From Buttiauxella sp. B2 (lineage in GTDB: Bacteria > Pseudomonadota > Gammaproteobacteria > Enterobacterales > Enterobacteriaceae): a stretch of DNA of 64,000 nucleotides. The translations under genes and the position numbers were made by a program. The stretch covers positions 32,723 to 96,722 of the forward strand of contig NZ_VEXQ01000018.1 in assembly GCF_006376615.1 (NCBI RefSeq), read 5' to 3'. Below, one piece after another: positions 7,946 to 16,165 of the stretch (positions are counted from its first letter, which is position 1; the number at the start of each line of letters is the position of its first letter). The notes below the pieces were generated by a model. It did no database searches and was not told the DNA's origin. It saw only the letters and a program-made list of their open reading frames with translations.

Positions 7946-8843
7946 TTAGAATGTCGGCCAGAGCCTCTCTTGCGCATGTTTTATCTGCTGGGTTGTAATC
8001 AACTGAGTGGGAATGGCCGCAACCACGCTATCTTCATTGCCCAAACGCAAATTACTGGTCCTTTTTTGAAGTTCAACAACCTGGTCTTTAAGTACGTCTG
8101 AGGACTGAGCAAGTTCATCAACCACAGCCGCATTGCTAAGCGTGACCTTTTCCAATTCGGATAAAGCAATGGTTATTTGCTGTATTCCTTTTTCTTGATA
8201 CTGGGTCGAGAGGAAAATATGTTCCATCAGGATATTAAGACCGTCAGAACCTGAAACGATGGCCTGCGGATTTCTGCGCTTCAGTAGTTATGTTATTGAG
8301 CTGCTGCGTGTTTTCAACGTTGCTCTTCGTGCCTATCGAGATCTCTTCCATACTGGAAGCTGTTTCCATCAGCATTGCCGATTGCTGTTCAGTTTTTACT
8401 GAAAGCTCAGCGCTCTGATTGGCGAGTGTTCCTGATAGCACACTTGCTGAATGGGATGATTTTCTTATATCCATAACCAAATTAGATATTTCTTTCGGCA
8501 GGATATTTATTCCAGGTATTAATTTACCTGCACAGTTATTACCAAACTCAGGGATGGAAATTGAGAGATTGCCGGAGTTTATCTCATCAATATTCTTTTT
8601 AACCTGGTTAATGAGAATGACAAGATATTTTGTCATATAAAACCATAAGTTTGAAAGCAATGCTATTCCGACAACATTCAGCATTAACAGGATATTTATG
8701 TTTGTAACCAAATAGAGTGCCACTAGATCCATTAAGACAAATGCAATTGCAATAAATACAATGATTACGATTCTAACACTGTAATTGTTAAGCATACTTA
8801 TCCCGGGGAGTATTTTACTGGTACTTATATTTATCGTGGGCAT
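7946..8843 (-). pseudogene. Methyl-accepting chemotaxis protein pseudogene with the signalling tip deleted
   Basis: Two frames make up one decayed chemoreceptor. The upstream part (8844 down to 8244) has two close membrane segments at about residues 25-70, no large periplasmic domain, a HAMP-like segment and the methylation-helix stretch ELSVKTEQQSAMLMETASSMEE, ending after TTEAQKSA. The downstream part (about 8262 down to 7946, another frame) resumes at IVSGSDGLNILMEHIFLS and continues STQYQEKGIQQITIALSELEKVT. The roughly 100 residues between, which in all receptors contain the highly conserved hairpin tip that contacts CheA and CheW, are absent. A better start may be the ATG at 8795, which has GGGA upstream. 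It cannot signal normally. Confidence 0.85.
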
Positions 8844-8996
8844 TCCCGGGAAATCCAGTGCACTATGTAAATCGAAACTATGTGTCGATATAACTTAATG
8901 GGAAAGTTATTTACCCTGGTATTTTTGACACCAGAAGCCAATTGCTGAGAATTGGGCGTAAAAAAACGGCACCCAGGCACCGTTTTCTGCGCTGCA

Positions 8997-9587
8997 CTAT
9001 TTGCCGTTCAGAGCATCATCTGGCCAGTATTTATAGCCATTAACCATTGCCTGAGCGGCAAGGCCTTTTTCCGTGATTTCATAGACATTGACAGGCTTTG
9101 GTATCGTTACACTACCAGGCGCTACTGCGCTTGCTGAAGCACCCAGTGCAGGTAAACCTTTATCGTCATATTTAGCCGCTGCATTCGCATCGGCACCAAT
9201 GACGTAACCATTCTTAATAAAATCATTCAGTGCATTACGGTCATTAAACACGAGCACCGTGCTCAATTGTTTCACGCCCATCCCCAGACCGGCTCCGGCC
9301 TGCGCCATTCTCATGTAGGTGTCTTTACCTGTTCTGAGATCTTTCACTACGCCATAACCACTACCGAAGCCCAATAACAGAATTTTACTGCTGTTATTAG
9401 AGAAGACTGCATATCCTTTTGCTCTCAGAATTTCACTACGCGCTTCAGGATGAATTTTATACAGTTTCGTCAATGTATTGATACGCATATGCTGGATGGT
9501 GTTACGCTGCTGGCTCGCTGTATCCCCTTTGGCACTACAACCTGCAATAGCCAAAACTACGATAAGAATTAATTTTTTATACTGCAT
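8997..9587 (-). CDS. SYLF (Ysc84-like) domain lipoprotein
   Basis: The 196-residue protein starts at ATG 9585-9587, preceded by AAGG five bases away; a GTG six bases upstream has no ribosome site. A lipoprotein signal ends at IAGC. The mature part has the SYLF/Ysc84 pattern: EARSEILRAKGYAVFSN, KILLLGFGSGYGVVKDLRTGKDTYM and GAGLGMGVKQLSTVLVF. SYLF domains bind phosphoinositides in eukaryotes; bacterial members are exported proteins of unknown role. It stands alone with about 500 non-coding bases behind it. Confidence 0.8.
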   Translation of the reverse strand: MQYKKLILIVVLAIAGCSAKGDTASQQRNTIQHMRINTLTKLYKIHPEARSEILRAKGYAVFSNNSSKILLLGFGSGYGVVKDLRTGKDTYMRMAQAGAGLGMGVKQLSTVLVFNDRNALNDFIKNGYVIGADANAAAKYDDKGLPALGASASAVAPGSVTIPKPVNVYEITEKGLAAQAMVNGYKYWPDDALNGK

Positions 9588-9962
9588 GTGCACCTTAAAT
9601 CAAAAAGACAACCGGCGAAAGTGAAAAGGTATGTTGTAAGACGCCGGAAATAAGAGCGCGAATACTATGGTAGAGGCGTATTTATAAATTATTCTTTTGT
9701 GCGGATTTGAAATTTATTTTGTTTAATTTTAAATTAATTCGTACTGGAAACATCTCACACAAGAGCGATAACAGCTTAAAACTATTAAGCTCCCGATATT
9801 CACTTCAGTGAGGTCACCCGGGGTTGGTAACGAGTCGATTTCCGGCATAAAGCGCTAAAATTTTGGACCAGGCCGTTTTTTCCAGCTCGTCATGACGCCT
9901 GCTATCTCATTTTCCGCGTTGAGTTGAACCAAAATATTCAGCGTCTGGTGTTGCACCACCAC

Positions 9963-9997
9963 CCGCTCAACCTGAACGTTACGTCCAGGTTGAGCGG
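9963..9997. repeat. 12-bp perfect inverted repeat
   Basis: CCGCTCAACCTG and CAGGTTGAGCGG flank an 11-base loop. There is no T-run, so it is not a standard terminator. It could be a cruciform, an operator or an RNA hairpin ahead of the ABC importer genes. Confidence 0.6.
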
Positions 9998-10005
9998 TAA
10001 GAATT

Positions 10006-10029
10006 CGTTGTATATTACATTATGCAACG
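10006..10029. promoter_or_regulatory. Candidate operator of the ABC importer operon
   Basis: CGTTGTATA-N6-TATGCAACG is an inverted repeat matching at eight of nine positions per arm. It lies 82 bases before the favoured start of the ATPase gene. It does not fit the Fur, Zur or MntR consensus closely enough to name a regulator. Confidence 0.4.
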
Positions 10030-10111
10030 ATAGCTATGACAACATATTATCGTGCCTTGTGGCTTGCCCAACACAACACGACTGTTATCCTACGCCCCAT
10101 TATTTGAATTA

Positions 10112-10936
10112 ATGGCATTGCCGATGACAGCGCTTTCGCCCGCAATTTTATTATCCGTTCGTGACCTTACCCATTATTTCTCCGGCAAAACGCCACAGGT
10201 CAATGCCATTTCTTTTAACGTGTCTGACGGTGAATTTGTCTCGATTATCGGCCCGAATGGCAGTGGTAAATCGACGTTGCTGCGCCTGATTATTAATGAG
10301 TTGCAACCTGCAAGCGGTGAAATCGTTATTCAGGGAAAACCATTGTGCGCGATGAAACCGATAGAACGTGCCCGCACCGTTGCACTACTGACCCAGCACG
10401 ACAATGCCGACTTAAGGCTCACCGTCCGAGAATATGTGGCTTTGGGGCGTATTCCATGGCAGGCCGACTGCCCTAACGCTGAACACGAGAAAGTGATTAC
10501 CGAGGCGATTAACGATGTCGGTATCGCGCATCTGCAACAGACTGCTTTGGGAACGTTATCCGGTGGCGAACGCCAGCGTGCAGGCTTTTCCCGGGCTCTG
10601 GCACAACAACCAGCGCTTTTATTACTGGATGAACCGACAAACCACCTCGACCCACTCGCCAGGCACCAATTACTGAGCCTCGTCCGGCGCAAGAACATCA
10701 CCACCATTGCGGTGTTACACGATCTTGAGTTGATTCAACCCTTCTCAGACCAGGTTCTGATGATGAATGCCGGACACCTGGTTAGCCATGGAACGCCTGC
10801 GCAGGTATTAGATTCATCCTGCTTTGCGCAAATATTCGGTATGCAAAGCCTGCACGTTATTCATCCAAAAACAGGCAAAACTCTGCGAATTTTTGAAGCA
10901 CTGCCTTCTGAAATGAATTGCAATACAAATAAGTAA
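10112..10936 (+). CDS. ABC importer ATPase, FecE/BtuD type
   Basis: This is the ATP-hydrolysing subunit of an iron-chelate/cobalamin-type importer. It contains Walker A GPNGSGKST, Q-loop LLTQHD, signature LSGGERQRAGFSRAL, Walker B LLLLDEPTNHLD and H-loop AVLHD. From ATG 10112 it is 274 residues; ATG 10124 and GTG 10052 are alternatives, and none has a clear ribosome site, so the start is uncertain. The next two genes encode the binding protein and the permease, giving a complete transporter in the order ATPase-binding protein-permease. The ligand is not known; siderophores, haem, corrinoids and other metal chelates are all transported by this family. Confidence 0.88.
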   Translation: MALPMTALSPAILLSVRDLTHYFSGKTPQVNAISFNVSDGEFVSIIGPNGSGKSTLLRLIINELQPASGEIVIQGKPLCAMKPIERARTVALLTQHDNADLRLTVREYVALGRIPWQADCPNAEHEKVITEAINDVGIAHLQQTALGTLSGGERQRAGFSRALAQQPALLLLDEPTNHLDPLARHQLLSLVRRKNITTIAVLHDLELIQPFSDQVLMMNAGHLVSHGTPAQVLDSSCFAQIFGMQSLHVIHPKTGKTLRIFEALPSEMNCNTNK

Positions 10937-11012
10937 GCATTATTTGATCTGACTTGATCTATTCACCACATCAATTCCTGTAAGGTGCCGCGGCATAGCA
11001 TCAGGAGGATGT

Positions 11013-11969
11013 GTGAAAAAATTAATGCTCACGGCGTTGCTGGCCGTGATTTCTGCCAGTGTCAGTGCCTCAGGTTTTCCCGTCACCGTTGATAATTGCG
11101 GACAGCCAATGACCTTCACCCAAGCGCCGAAGCGCATGGTGGTTCAAGACATCAATATGTCTGAAATGGCGTTCGAACTGCATTTGCAACCCGAAATGGT
11201 TGGCGTCAGCGGGATTACTGGTTGGTACAAAAATATTCCTTCATTTATCCGCCTGCAGGGCTCCATCCCTGAAATCTCCCCTAAATATCCGTCGATGGAG
11301 ACGCTTCTGGCAGTTAAACCTGACTTGTTTTTTGCGGGTTGGAACTATGGATTACGGGGTGATGTGACGCCTAAGGCGCTGGCAAAATTTAATATCAAAA
11401 CGCTTATTCTGACCGAAAGCTGCGTTCATGTTGATACTCATCGCCCACGCGCCAGCATGGATTTGCTGTACGGTGACATGGAACGCTTGGGTACAGTGTT
11501 TGGTAAACAAGAAGATGCGGTAACCCTGGTTAATAGCTGGAAAAAGCAGGTTGCCGACTTAAAAGCAAAAATTACCGGGTATAAGCCCTTGCGAGTCTTT
11601 CTTTACGATTCAGGCGTTGATAAGCCCTATACCAGCGGTGCTTACGCCATGCCAACGGCAATAATCGAAGCGGCTGGCGGTAAGAATGTGATGGATACCC
11701 TGAACAATAGTTGGGTAAATGCTAACTGGGAAAGTGTCGCGGCCACCGAGCCTGAGTTCATTATTCTGATGGATTACCAGTCTGGCTATAACGGGGGGGC
11801 TGATGGGTTAAAGCTCTTCCTGGAGCAACATCCATTAATGAAAAATACCCCGGCGGTACTTCATCACCGCTATCTGAAATTGAAATACCAGGAAATGACA
11901 CCTGGCCCTGCCAATATTGCCGCCATCAATAAACTCGCCCGCGCACTCTACCCGGCCGCATTTCAGTAA
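11013..11969 (+). CDS. Periplasmic binding protein of a FecCD/BtuCD-type ABC importer
   Basis: The 318-residue protein has a Sec signal peptide (about 1-19, ending SVSAS) and the helical-backbone class III fold marks: PKRMVVQDINMSEMAFEL, YPSMETLLAVKPDLFFAGW, and a second lobe starting near LRVFLYDSGVDKPYTSG. There is no lipobox. The start is GTG at 11013 behind a strong AGGAGG. The segment GWYKNIPSFIRLQGSIPEI and the SCVHVDTHRPRASMDLLYGD block mark a distinct subgroup of BtuF/FecB-like proteins whose ligand I cannot name. Its stop codon overlaps the permease start by one base (TAATG). Confidence 0.85.
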   Translation: MKKLMLTALLAVISASVSASGFPVTVDNCGQPMTFTQAPKRMVVQDINMSEMAFELHLQPEMVGVSGITGWYKNIPSFIRLQGSIPEISPKYPSMETLLAVKPDLFFAGWNYGLRGDVTPKALAKFNIKTLILTESCVHVDTHRPRASMDLLYGDMERLGTVFGKQEDAVTLVNSWKKQVADLKAKITGYKPLRVFLYDSGVDKPYTSGAYAMPTAIIEAAGGKNVMDTLNNSWVNANWESVAATEPEFIILMDYQSGYNGGADGLKLFLEQHPLMKNTPAVLHHRYLKLKYQEMTPGPANIAAINKLARALYPAAFQ

Positions 11970-12973
11970 TGTTCACCAATAAGCGGTATTTGCTGGCGTG
12001 GATCTTTGCCCCGCTGTTGCTGATGGGGTTGGCTCTGGCAAGCGTCGTCAAAGGAAGTGTCCAGCTCTCTTTTTCTGAAGTGTTTACCGCCCTGAGTTTA
12101 ACGCACGGTGAAGTTGCGCCAATGATAAAAAGCATCGTACTTGAATTGCGGATACCGCGTACTTTGCTGGGCATGATAGCGGGAGCCGGACTGGCATTAG
12201 TCGGTTCCCTGCTGCAAACCACCACCCGCAACGATTTGGCAGACCCCTTTTTGTTTGGTTTATCTTCCGGAGCCTCTGCGGGTGTGGTGCTGGTAATAAC
12301 CCGTCTTGGCGACAGCCTCGGTTCCTGGACTTTACCCATCGCGGCGTTTGCCGGTGGAATGCTTTCGGCGGCGGCAGTGATGGTTATCTTTATGTCTCAG
12401 TCACATAAAGGGACAGAAAAGTTGATTATCTGCGGGTTGGCGGTGTCTTTTTTATTTGGCGCGTTGACCAATTTCTTGATCTTTTCCGGTGACCAACGAG
12501 CCGCCAGTAGCGCGCTATTTTGGGCGTTAGGAGGGTTAGGTTATGCCCGCTGGGAAAATCTGGGATTCGCAGCCGTCGCCTTGATAATGCTAGTGGTGCT
12601 AATTTCCCTGCGTTGGCAGGCATTAGATGGTTTGCTGGCAGGCGAGCAAACGGCCTGGTCGCTGGGGATTAACGTTAACCGTTTACGAACAGAGGTTTTC
12701 CTCTGCTGTTCTATGGCGACCGCGATATTAGTTTCTCTGACTGGCGTTATCGGTTTTGTCGGGCTGATGGTGCCGCATTTGGCGCGCCCGTTTGCAGGCG
12801 TGCGTCATCAACGATTATTACCCCTGGTCGGCATCATGGGCGCAATATTGCTCTCTGCGGGTGATATTCTTAGCAGAACGCTGACAGCTCCGCAGGAACT
12901 GCCGATTGGTATTATCACAGCAGGTGTTGGCGGTGTGTTTGTACTGGTCATTTTACTTAGGCGAGCCAGCTAA
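11969..12973 (+). CDS. ABC importer permease, FecCD/BtuC family
   Basis: This 334-residue inner-membrane protein has about nine to ten hydrophobic helices. It carries the family motif GSLLQTTTRNDLADPFLFGLSSGAS and the cytoplasmic coupling region LSLGINVNRLR in the usual place, followed by VSLTGVIGFVGLMVPHLAR. It is translationally coupled to the binding protein gene. Family members work as homodimers with two ATPase subunits. It ends seven bases from the convergent rrf2-type gene. Confidence 0.9.
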   Translation: MFTNKRYLLAWIFAPLLLMGLALASVVKGSVQLSFSEVFTALSLTHGEVAPMIKSIVLELRIPRTLLGMIAGAGLALVGSLLQTTTRNDLADPFLFGLSSGASAGVVLVITRLGDSLGSWTLPIAAFAGGMLSAAAVMVIFMSQSHKGTEKLIICGLAVSFLFGALTNFLIFSGDQRAASSALFWALGGLGYARWENLGFAAVALIMLVVLISLRWQALDGLLAGEQTAWSLGINVNRLRTEVFLCCSMATAILVSLTGVIGFVGLMVPHLARPFAGVRHQRLLPLVGIMGAILLSAGDILSRTLTAPQELPIGIITAGVGGVFVLVILLRRAS

Positions 12974-12979
12974 ATATTG

Positions 12980-13486
12980 TTACTCACTACGGCGACGGCC
13001 AATCCAGTCTTCAATCTGAATAGGCAACGCTTCCGGTGCTTTTCTGAACATGCGCCGTGCCAAATCCAGCACGGTATGTTGCGCCAACGCTTCTTCCATT
13101 CGTTGCTGAGCCACTTGCATCACTTGGCGCACGCCGCATACTCCTTCACAAGCCCAGGCAGGAGTTTGTTCATCGAAAATAGCCATGCGTTGGCGAATTT
13201 CTTTGCAATCGAAAATTGATTTATCACCATCGATAGCCGCAACGATATCCAGCACGGTTATCTGGTCAGCAGGTTTCGCCAGGCGAAATCCCCCGCCTTT
13301 CCCTTCGGTGCTTTCAACCAACTGAGCTTTGGAAAGCTTGGTAAAAATCTTAGCCAGGTAATCGTAGGGAACATTTTGTAATTCAGCGATTTCACGCACA
13401 CTCATCTCACGCCCATCGCCTTTGCTATCCACCAAACACATCAAGCTATGGATACCGTACTCCACGCCAGAACTGTAAAACGCCAT
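12980..13486 (-). CDS. Rrf2-family transcriptional regulator with three cysteines
   Basis: This 168-residue winged-helix regulator belongs to the Rrf2 family (IscR, NsrR, RirA relatives). The DNA-binding part is MAFYSSGVEYGIHSLMCLVD through EIAELQNVPYDYLAKIFTKLSKAQLV and the wing EGKGGGFRLAKP. Cys94, Cys113 and Cys117 lie in the region that holds the Fe-S cluster in IscR and NsrR, so sensing of redox state, nitric oxide or iron is possible. It is convergent with the ABC importer and divergent from the NDH-2-like gene, whose promoter carries a 10-bp inverted repeat. GGAG precedes the ATG. Confidence 0.85.
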   Translation of the reverse strand: MAFYSSGVEYGIHSLMCLVDSKGDGREMSVREIAELQNVPYDYLAKIFTKLSKAQLVESTEGKGGGFRLAKPADQITVLDIVAAIDGDKSIFDCKEIRQRMAIFDEQTPAWACEGVCGVRQVMQVAQQRMEEALAQHTVLDLARRMFRKAPEALPIQIEDWIGRRRSE

Positions 13487-13645
13487 AAATTCTCCGCCCA
13501 GTTAAATCTTAGTTAGATGATAATTCCTTCCTTGCATTGAATCAATTCCCGCCCATATCAATTGCCAGTTAAACTTTAAATATCAAATAAATTCATATTA
13601 TTAAGTGAATATCACCTGCTTATGCATGTAAAAACCTTGAAATAA

Positions 13646-13674
13646 TTAACTACGACAAAGATAATCGTAGTTAA
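13646..13674. promoter_or_regulatory. Candidate Rrf2-type operator in the rrf2/oxidoreductase intergenic region
   Basis: TTAACTACGA-N9-TCGTAGTTAA is a perfect 10-bp inverted repeat whose end lies 38 bases before the oxidoreductase ATG. Its total length of 29 bp fits a dimeric regulator such as the neighbouring Rrf2 protein. Confidence 0.6.
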
Positions 13675-13712
13675 GAAATCAAATAACCATTGATATACCA
13701 GGGTGTTAAAAC

Positions 13713-14912
13713 ATGAAACAGCAAGTTCTTATCTTAGGTGCAGGTTTTGCAGGAATGTGGGCAGCATTGAGTGCAGCACGTTTAACCAATCTTCACGATC
13801 GTGGCGATATTGAAATAACAGTCCTGGCACCACAGCCTGAACTGCGTATTCGTCCGCGCTTTTATGAAGCGGGTGTAGAAAGTTTTGCCGCACCACTGCT
13901 GCCCTTGTTTGCAGCGACAGGCGTTAAGTTTATTGCTGGTTCCGCCAGTGAAATTGACACGGCAAGTAAGCAGGTTTGGTATCACACGGCGCATGACCAA
14001 CTCGCGGCAGTTCATTATGACCGCCTAATCATGGCAACCGGCAGCCACATCAACCCTATTTTCCCTGGTGCTAAAGAGCATGCATTTGATGTAGACCAAC
14101 TAGAAAGTGCGGCTCGCCTGGAACAGCATCTTACCCAGCTTGCAGAACACGCCGACAGCGAAGCGCGCAATACCGTGGTGGTTTGTGGTGGTGGCTTTAC
14201 CGGCATTGAACTGGCTACCGAATTACCCGCACGTTTACGCGCAATTTTGGGCGATACCGCACCAGCCCGCGTGATTATCGCTGACCGCAGCCCGGTGGTG
14301 GGTGGCCGCTACAGCCAGGAACTGTGTGATGTGATTAAGCAGGCCTGCGACGAACTGGGTGTTGAATGGATGCTCAATGCTGAAATCGCGGCAATTAATA
14401 AGCAAGGTGTTACGTTTAAGAATGGTCAGTTTATTGCGTCGAATACCGTCATCATGACCATGGGCGTACAAGCAAGTCCGCTCACCATGCAAATCCCTGC
14501 ACCACGTGATGCACAAGGCCGTTTGCATGTTGACCAGAACTTAAAAGTCATTGGACAGGACGATATATATGCAACGGGCGATGTGGCTTATGCCAGCACC
14601 GATGATAAAGGTAACAGCGCACTCATGACCTGCCAGCACGCGATTATGCTGGGGCGTTTTGTCGGTAATAACGTCGCCGCTGACATGATTGGCATCAGCC
14701 CGCAGCCGTACCAACAGGTGAATTACGTAACTTGTTTGGATTTGGGTGCATGGGGTGCGGTTTACAGCGAAGGATGGGATCAGGTCGTTAAATCAACCCG
14801 CACTGAGGCGAAGAAAATCAAAGTCGCTATTACCAGTGAATTGATTTACCCGCCTAAAGCTGAGAAAGAAATTGCCTTCGCCGCCGCAGATCCGTTAGCA
14901 CCGTTTGTTTAA
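13713..14912 (+). CDS. FAD-dependent NADH dehydrogenase-like protein (NDH-2 family)
   Basis: The 399-residue flavoprotein has an N-terminal FAD loop GAGFAG (residues 9-14), the ATG segment near 108-110, a second nucleotide loop CGGGFTG (158-164) for NAD(P)H, and the FAD-contacting IYATGDVAYA. This layout is that of type II NADH dehydrogenases and related NAD(P)H:quinone reductases. No C-terminal membrane anchor is evident, so its partner (quinone or another acceptor) is uncertain. It is divergent from the Rrf2 gene; a candidate operator lies in its promoter. Confidence 0.82.
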   Translation: MKQQVLILGAGFAGMWAALSAARLTNLHDRGDIEITVLAPQPELRIRPRFYEAGVESFAAPLLPLFAATGVKFIAGSASEIDTASKQVWYHTAHDQLAAVHYDRLIMATGSHINPIFPGAKEHAFDVDQLESAARLEQHLTQLAEHADSEARNTVVVCGGGFTGIELATELPARLRAILGDTAPARVIIADRSPVVGGRYSQELCDVIKQACDELGVEWMLNAEIAAINKQGVTFKNGQFIASNTVIMTMGVQASPLTMQIPAPRDAQGRLHVDQNLKVIGQDDIYATGDVAYASTDDKGNSALMTCQHAIMLGRFVGNNVAADMIGISPQPYQQVNYVTCLDLGAWGAVYSEGWDQVVKSTRTEAKKIKVAITSELIYPPKAEKEIAFAAADPLAPFV

Positions 14913-14915
14913 GGT

Positions 14916-15707
14916 TTAGGCGTTTAAAAAAAACCTAAGCTTCTGAAGCCACGCAGGCAAATTGAAGCGATACCAGTCGAGATATTTATTGAGTTCAACT
15001 TTGTTGTTGCGGTAAAGAATATCAATAACTTCAGTCACCACCCACAATTTACAGATAGCGATTTCTTGCGCCAGAGCGGGTGAATGACAATATGGCGAAA
15101 CTTCCTGATATCGTTTGGCGATATGTACGAAATCAGCGATGTTTCCCATCCCCTTGATTAAGGGGGCGAGATCAATTGCCGGGCTACCGGTACTGAATCG
15201 CTCCCAATCATATAGCACTGCGCTGCCCTGTTCTCTAATTCCCCAATTCCCGGCATTAGTGTCACCTGAAATAAGCGTACTCGGGCTAAACAAACATGCG
15301 CTTAATTTTTCGGTTTCACTAATAATCGCGGCAGATTCATCCGGTAATTTCAGCAATTCAAGTGCACGTTCGGTTTTATCACGAAGCCAAGTATGGCGTT
15401 TAAATATACCGCCTTCATTGCCCAGGAATTGATGTATGCATGCAATAGTCGATAACACATCAGGATTTTGTAATAGCGCATCCTGACCAATGGGATAAGG
15501 AATATATTCCAGCGTCAATGTCTGCGTGGTGGTATCGCTAGCTAAAAGCTCGGGAACGCCGATACCTGCACGACGAAATGCGGGGGCAACCTGGAGATAG
15601 AATTGAAACTCAACGTTTGAAGCCTGGCTTTTTTCGATGCACTCGATGCCATGATATGAAGTACGGCATACACGTGCCGCCCCCATTTTTGCCAGGTTAT
15701 CACTCAT
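14916..15707 (-). CDS. Aminoglycoside phosphotransferase/choline-kinase-fold protein
   Basis: The 263-residue protein has a kinase-like fold. The catalytic loop is ISGDTNAGNWGI, in which Ser replaces the usual His of HxDxxxxN while Asp and Asn stay. The metal-binding LYDWERF follows, then SPAIDLAPLIKGMG. GGGG lies just before the ATG at 15705-15707. It is three bases from the convergent NDH-2-like gene and upstream of nothing obvious. The substrate is unknown, and antibiotic resistance should not be assumed. Confidence 0.7.
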   Translation of the reverse strand: MSDNLAKMGAARVCRTSYHGIECIEKSQASNVEFQFYLQVAPAFRRAGIGVPELLASDTTTQTLTLEYIPYPIGQDALLQNPDVLSTIACIHQFLGNEGGIFKRHTWLRDKTERALELLKLPDESAAIISETEKLSACLFSPSTLISGDTNAGNWGIREQGSAVLYDWERFSTGSPAIDLAPLIKGMGNIADFVHIAKRYQEVSPYCHSPALAQEIAICKLWVVTEVIDILYRNNKVELNKYLDWYRFNLPAWLQKLRFFLNA

Positions 15708-15728
15708 TATCGCACCCCAAACCTGTTG

Positions 15729-16019
15729 TTATTCCTGGCCCTTTTTGCTCTGCCAGTTGGCCCACGGGCTATCCGCTGGCAGTTCATTTTGAGCTGAACT
15801 TTCTGTCTCTACAAAATCGATATACATATCTTCGACTTCTTTACGCGCCCACGGTGTGCGGCGCAAAAATTTGAGGCTGGATTTCACGCTGGGGTCACTT
15901 TTAAAACAATTAATATTGATCCGTTTCGCCAGTTCTTCCCATCCAAAACGCGCGACTAAAGCATTCACAATGGCTTCAAGTGTCATGCCGTGCAGAGGGT
16001 CTTTTGATGAGTGGGTCAT
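15729..16019 (-). CDS. VF530-family DNA-binding protein (DUF2132)
   Basis: This 96-residue protein matches the small VF530/DUF2132 family: [29 protein letters not shown], then [25 protein letters not shown]. Family members are small, helical and annotated as DNA-binding from structure. The start [11 protein letters not shown] was taken from the family; the open frame runs 14 residues further upstream. It lies 21 bases before the kinase-fold gene on the same strand and may be co-transcribed with it. Confidence 0.85.
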   Translation of the reverse strand: MTHSSKDPLHGMTLEAIVNALVARFGWEELAKRININCFKSDPSVKSSLKFLRRTPWARKEVEDMYIDFVETESSAQNELPADSPWANWQSKKGQE

Positions 16020-16100
16020 AATGCGTCCAATGAGTCTGAATAATTGCGCATACGATAGCAAAATAACGCTCTCTCATCTTTCAAATCGAGAACTTTCCTT

Positions 16101-16128
16101 CCGGACGCATGGCATGTAGCCTGTCCGG
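16101..16128. repeat. REP-like palindrome
   Basis: CCGGAC-N16-GTCCGG with an inner GGC/GCC pair lies between the VF530 gene and dsbG. The form and G+C-rich ends resemble enterobacterial repetitive extragenic palindromes. Confidence 0.4.
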
Positions 16129-16165
16129 TGCATACATTCATCAAGAGAATGATAAGGATTAAGTC

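Larger units (their letters stand above)
9588..10111. other. Non-coding gap before the ABC importer genes
   Basis: This is a 524-base gap. The left part (9660-9790) is very A+T rich, without a recognised element. On the minus strand a 50-codon open stretch without a start codon (about 9868-10018) ends in VMTSWKKRPGPKF; it resembles nothing I know and may be a gene remnant. Two inverted repeats, listed separately, lie at 9963-9997 and 10006-10029. Confidence 0.5.

Noticed and set aside
7769..8101. 110-codon plus-strand frame
   Set aside because: It is antisense to both the zinc-ribbon gene and the chemoreceptor pseudogene, which explain the sequence better.
10006..10060. Fur or Zur box before the ABC importer
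   Set aside because: GATA...TATC-like bases are present, but match to either consensus is poor; only the inverted repeat is reported.
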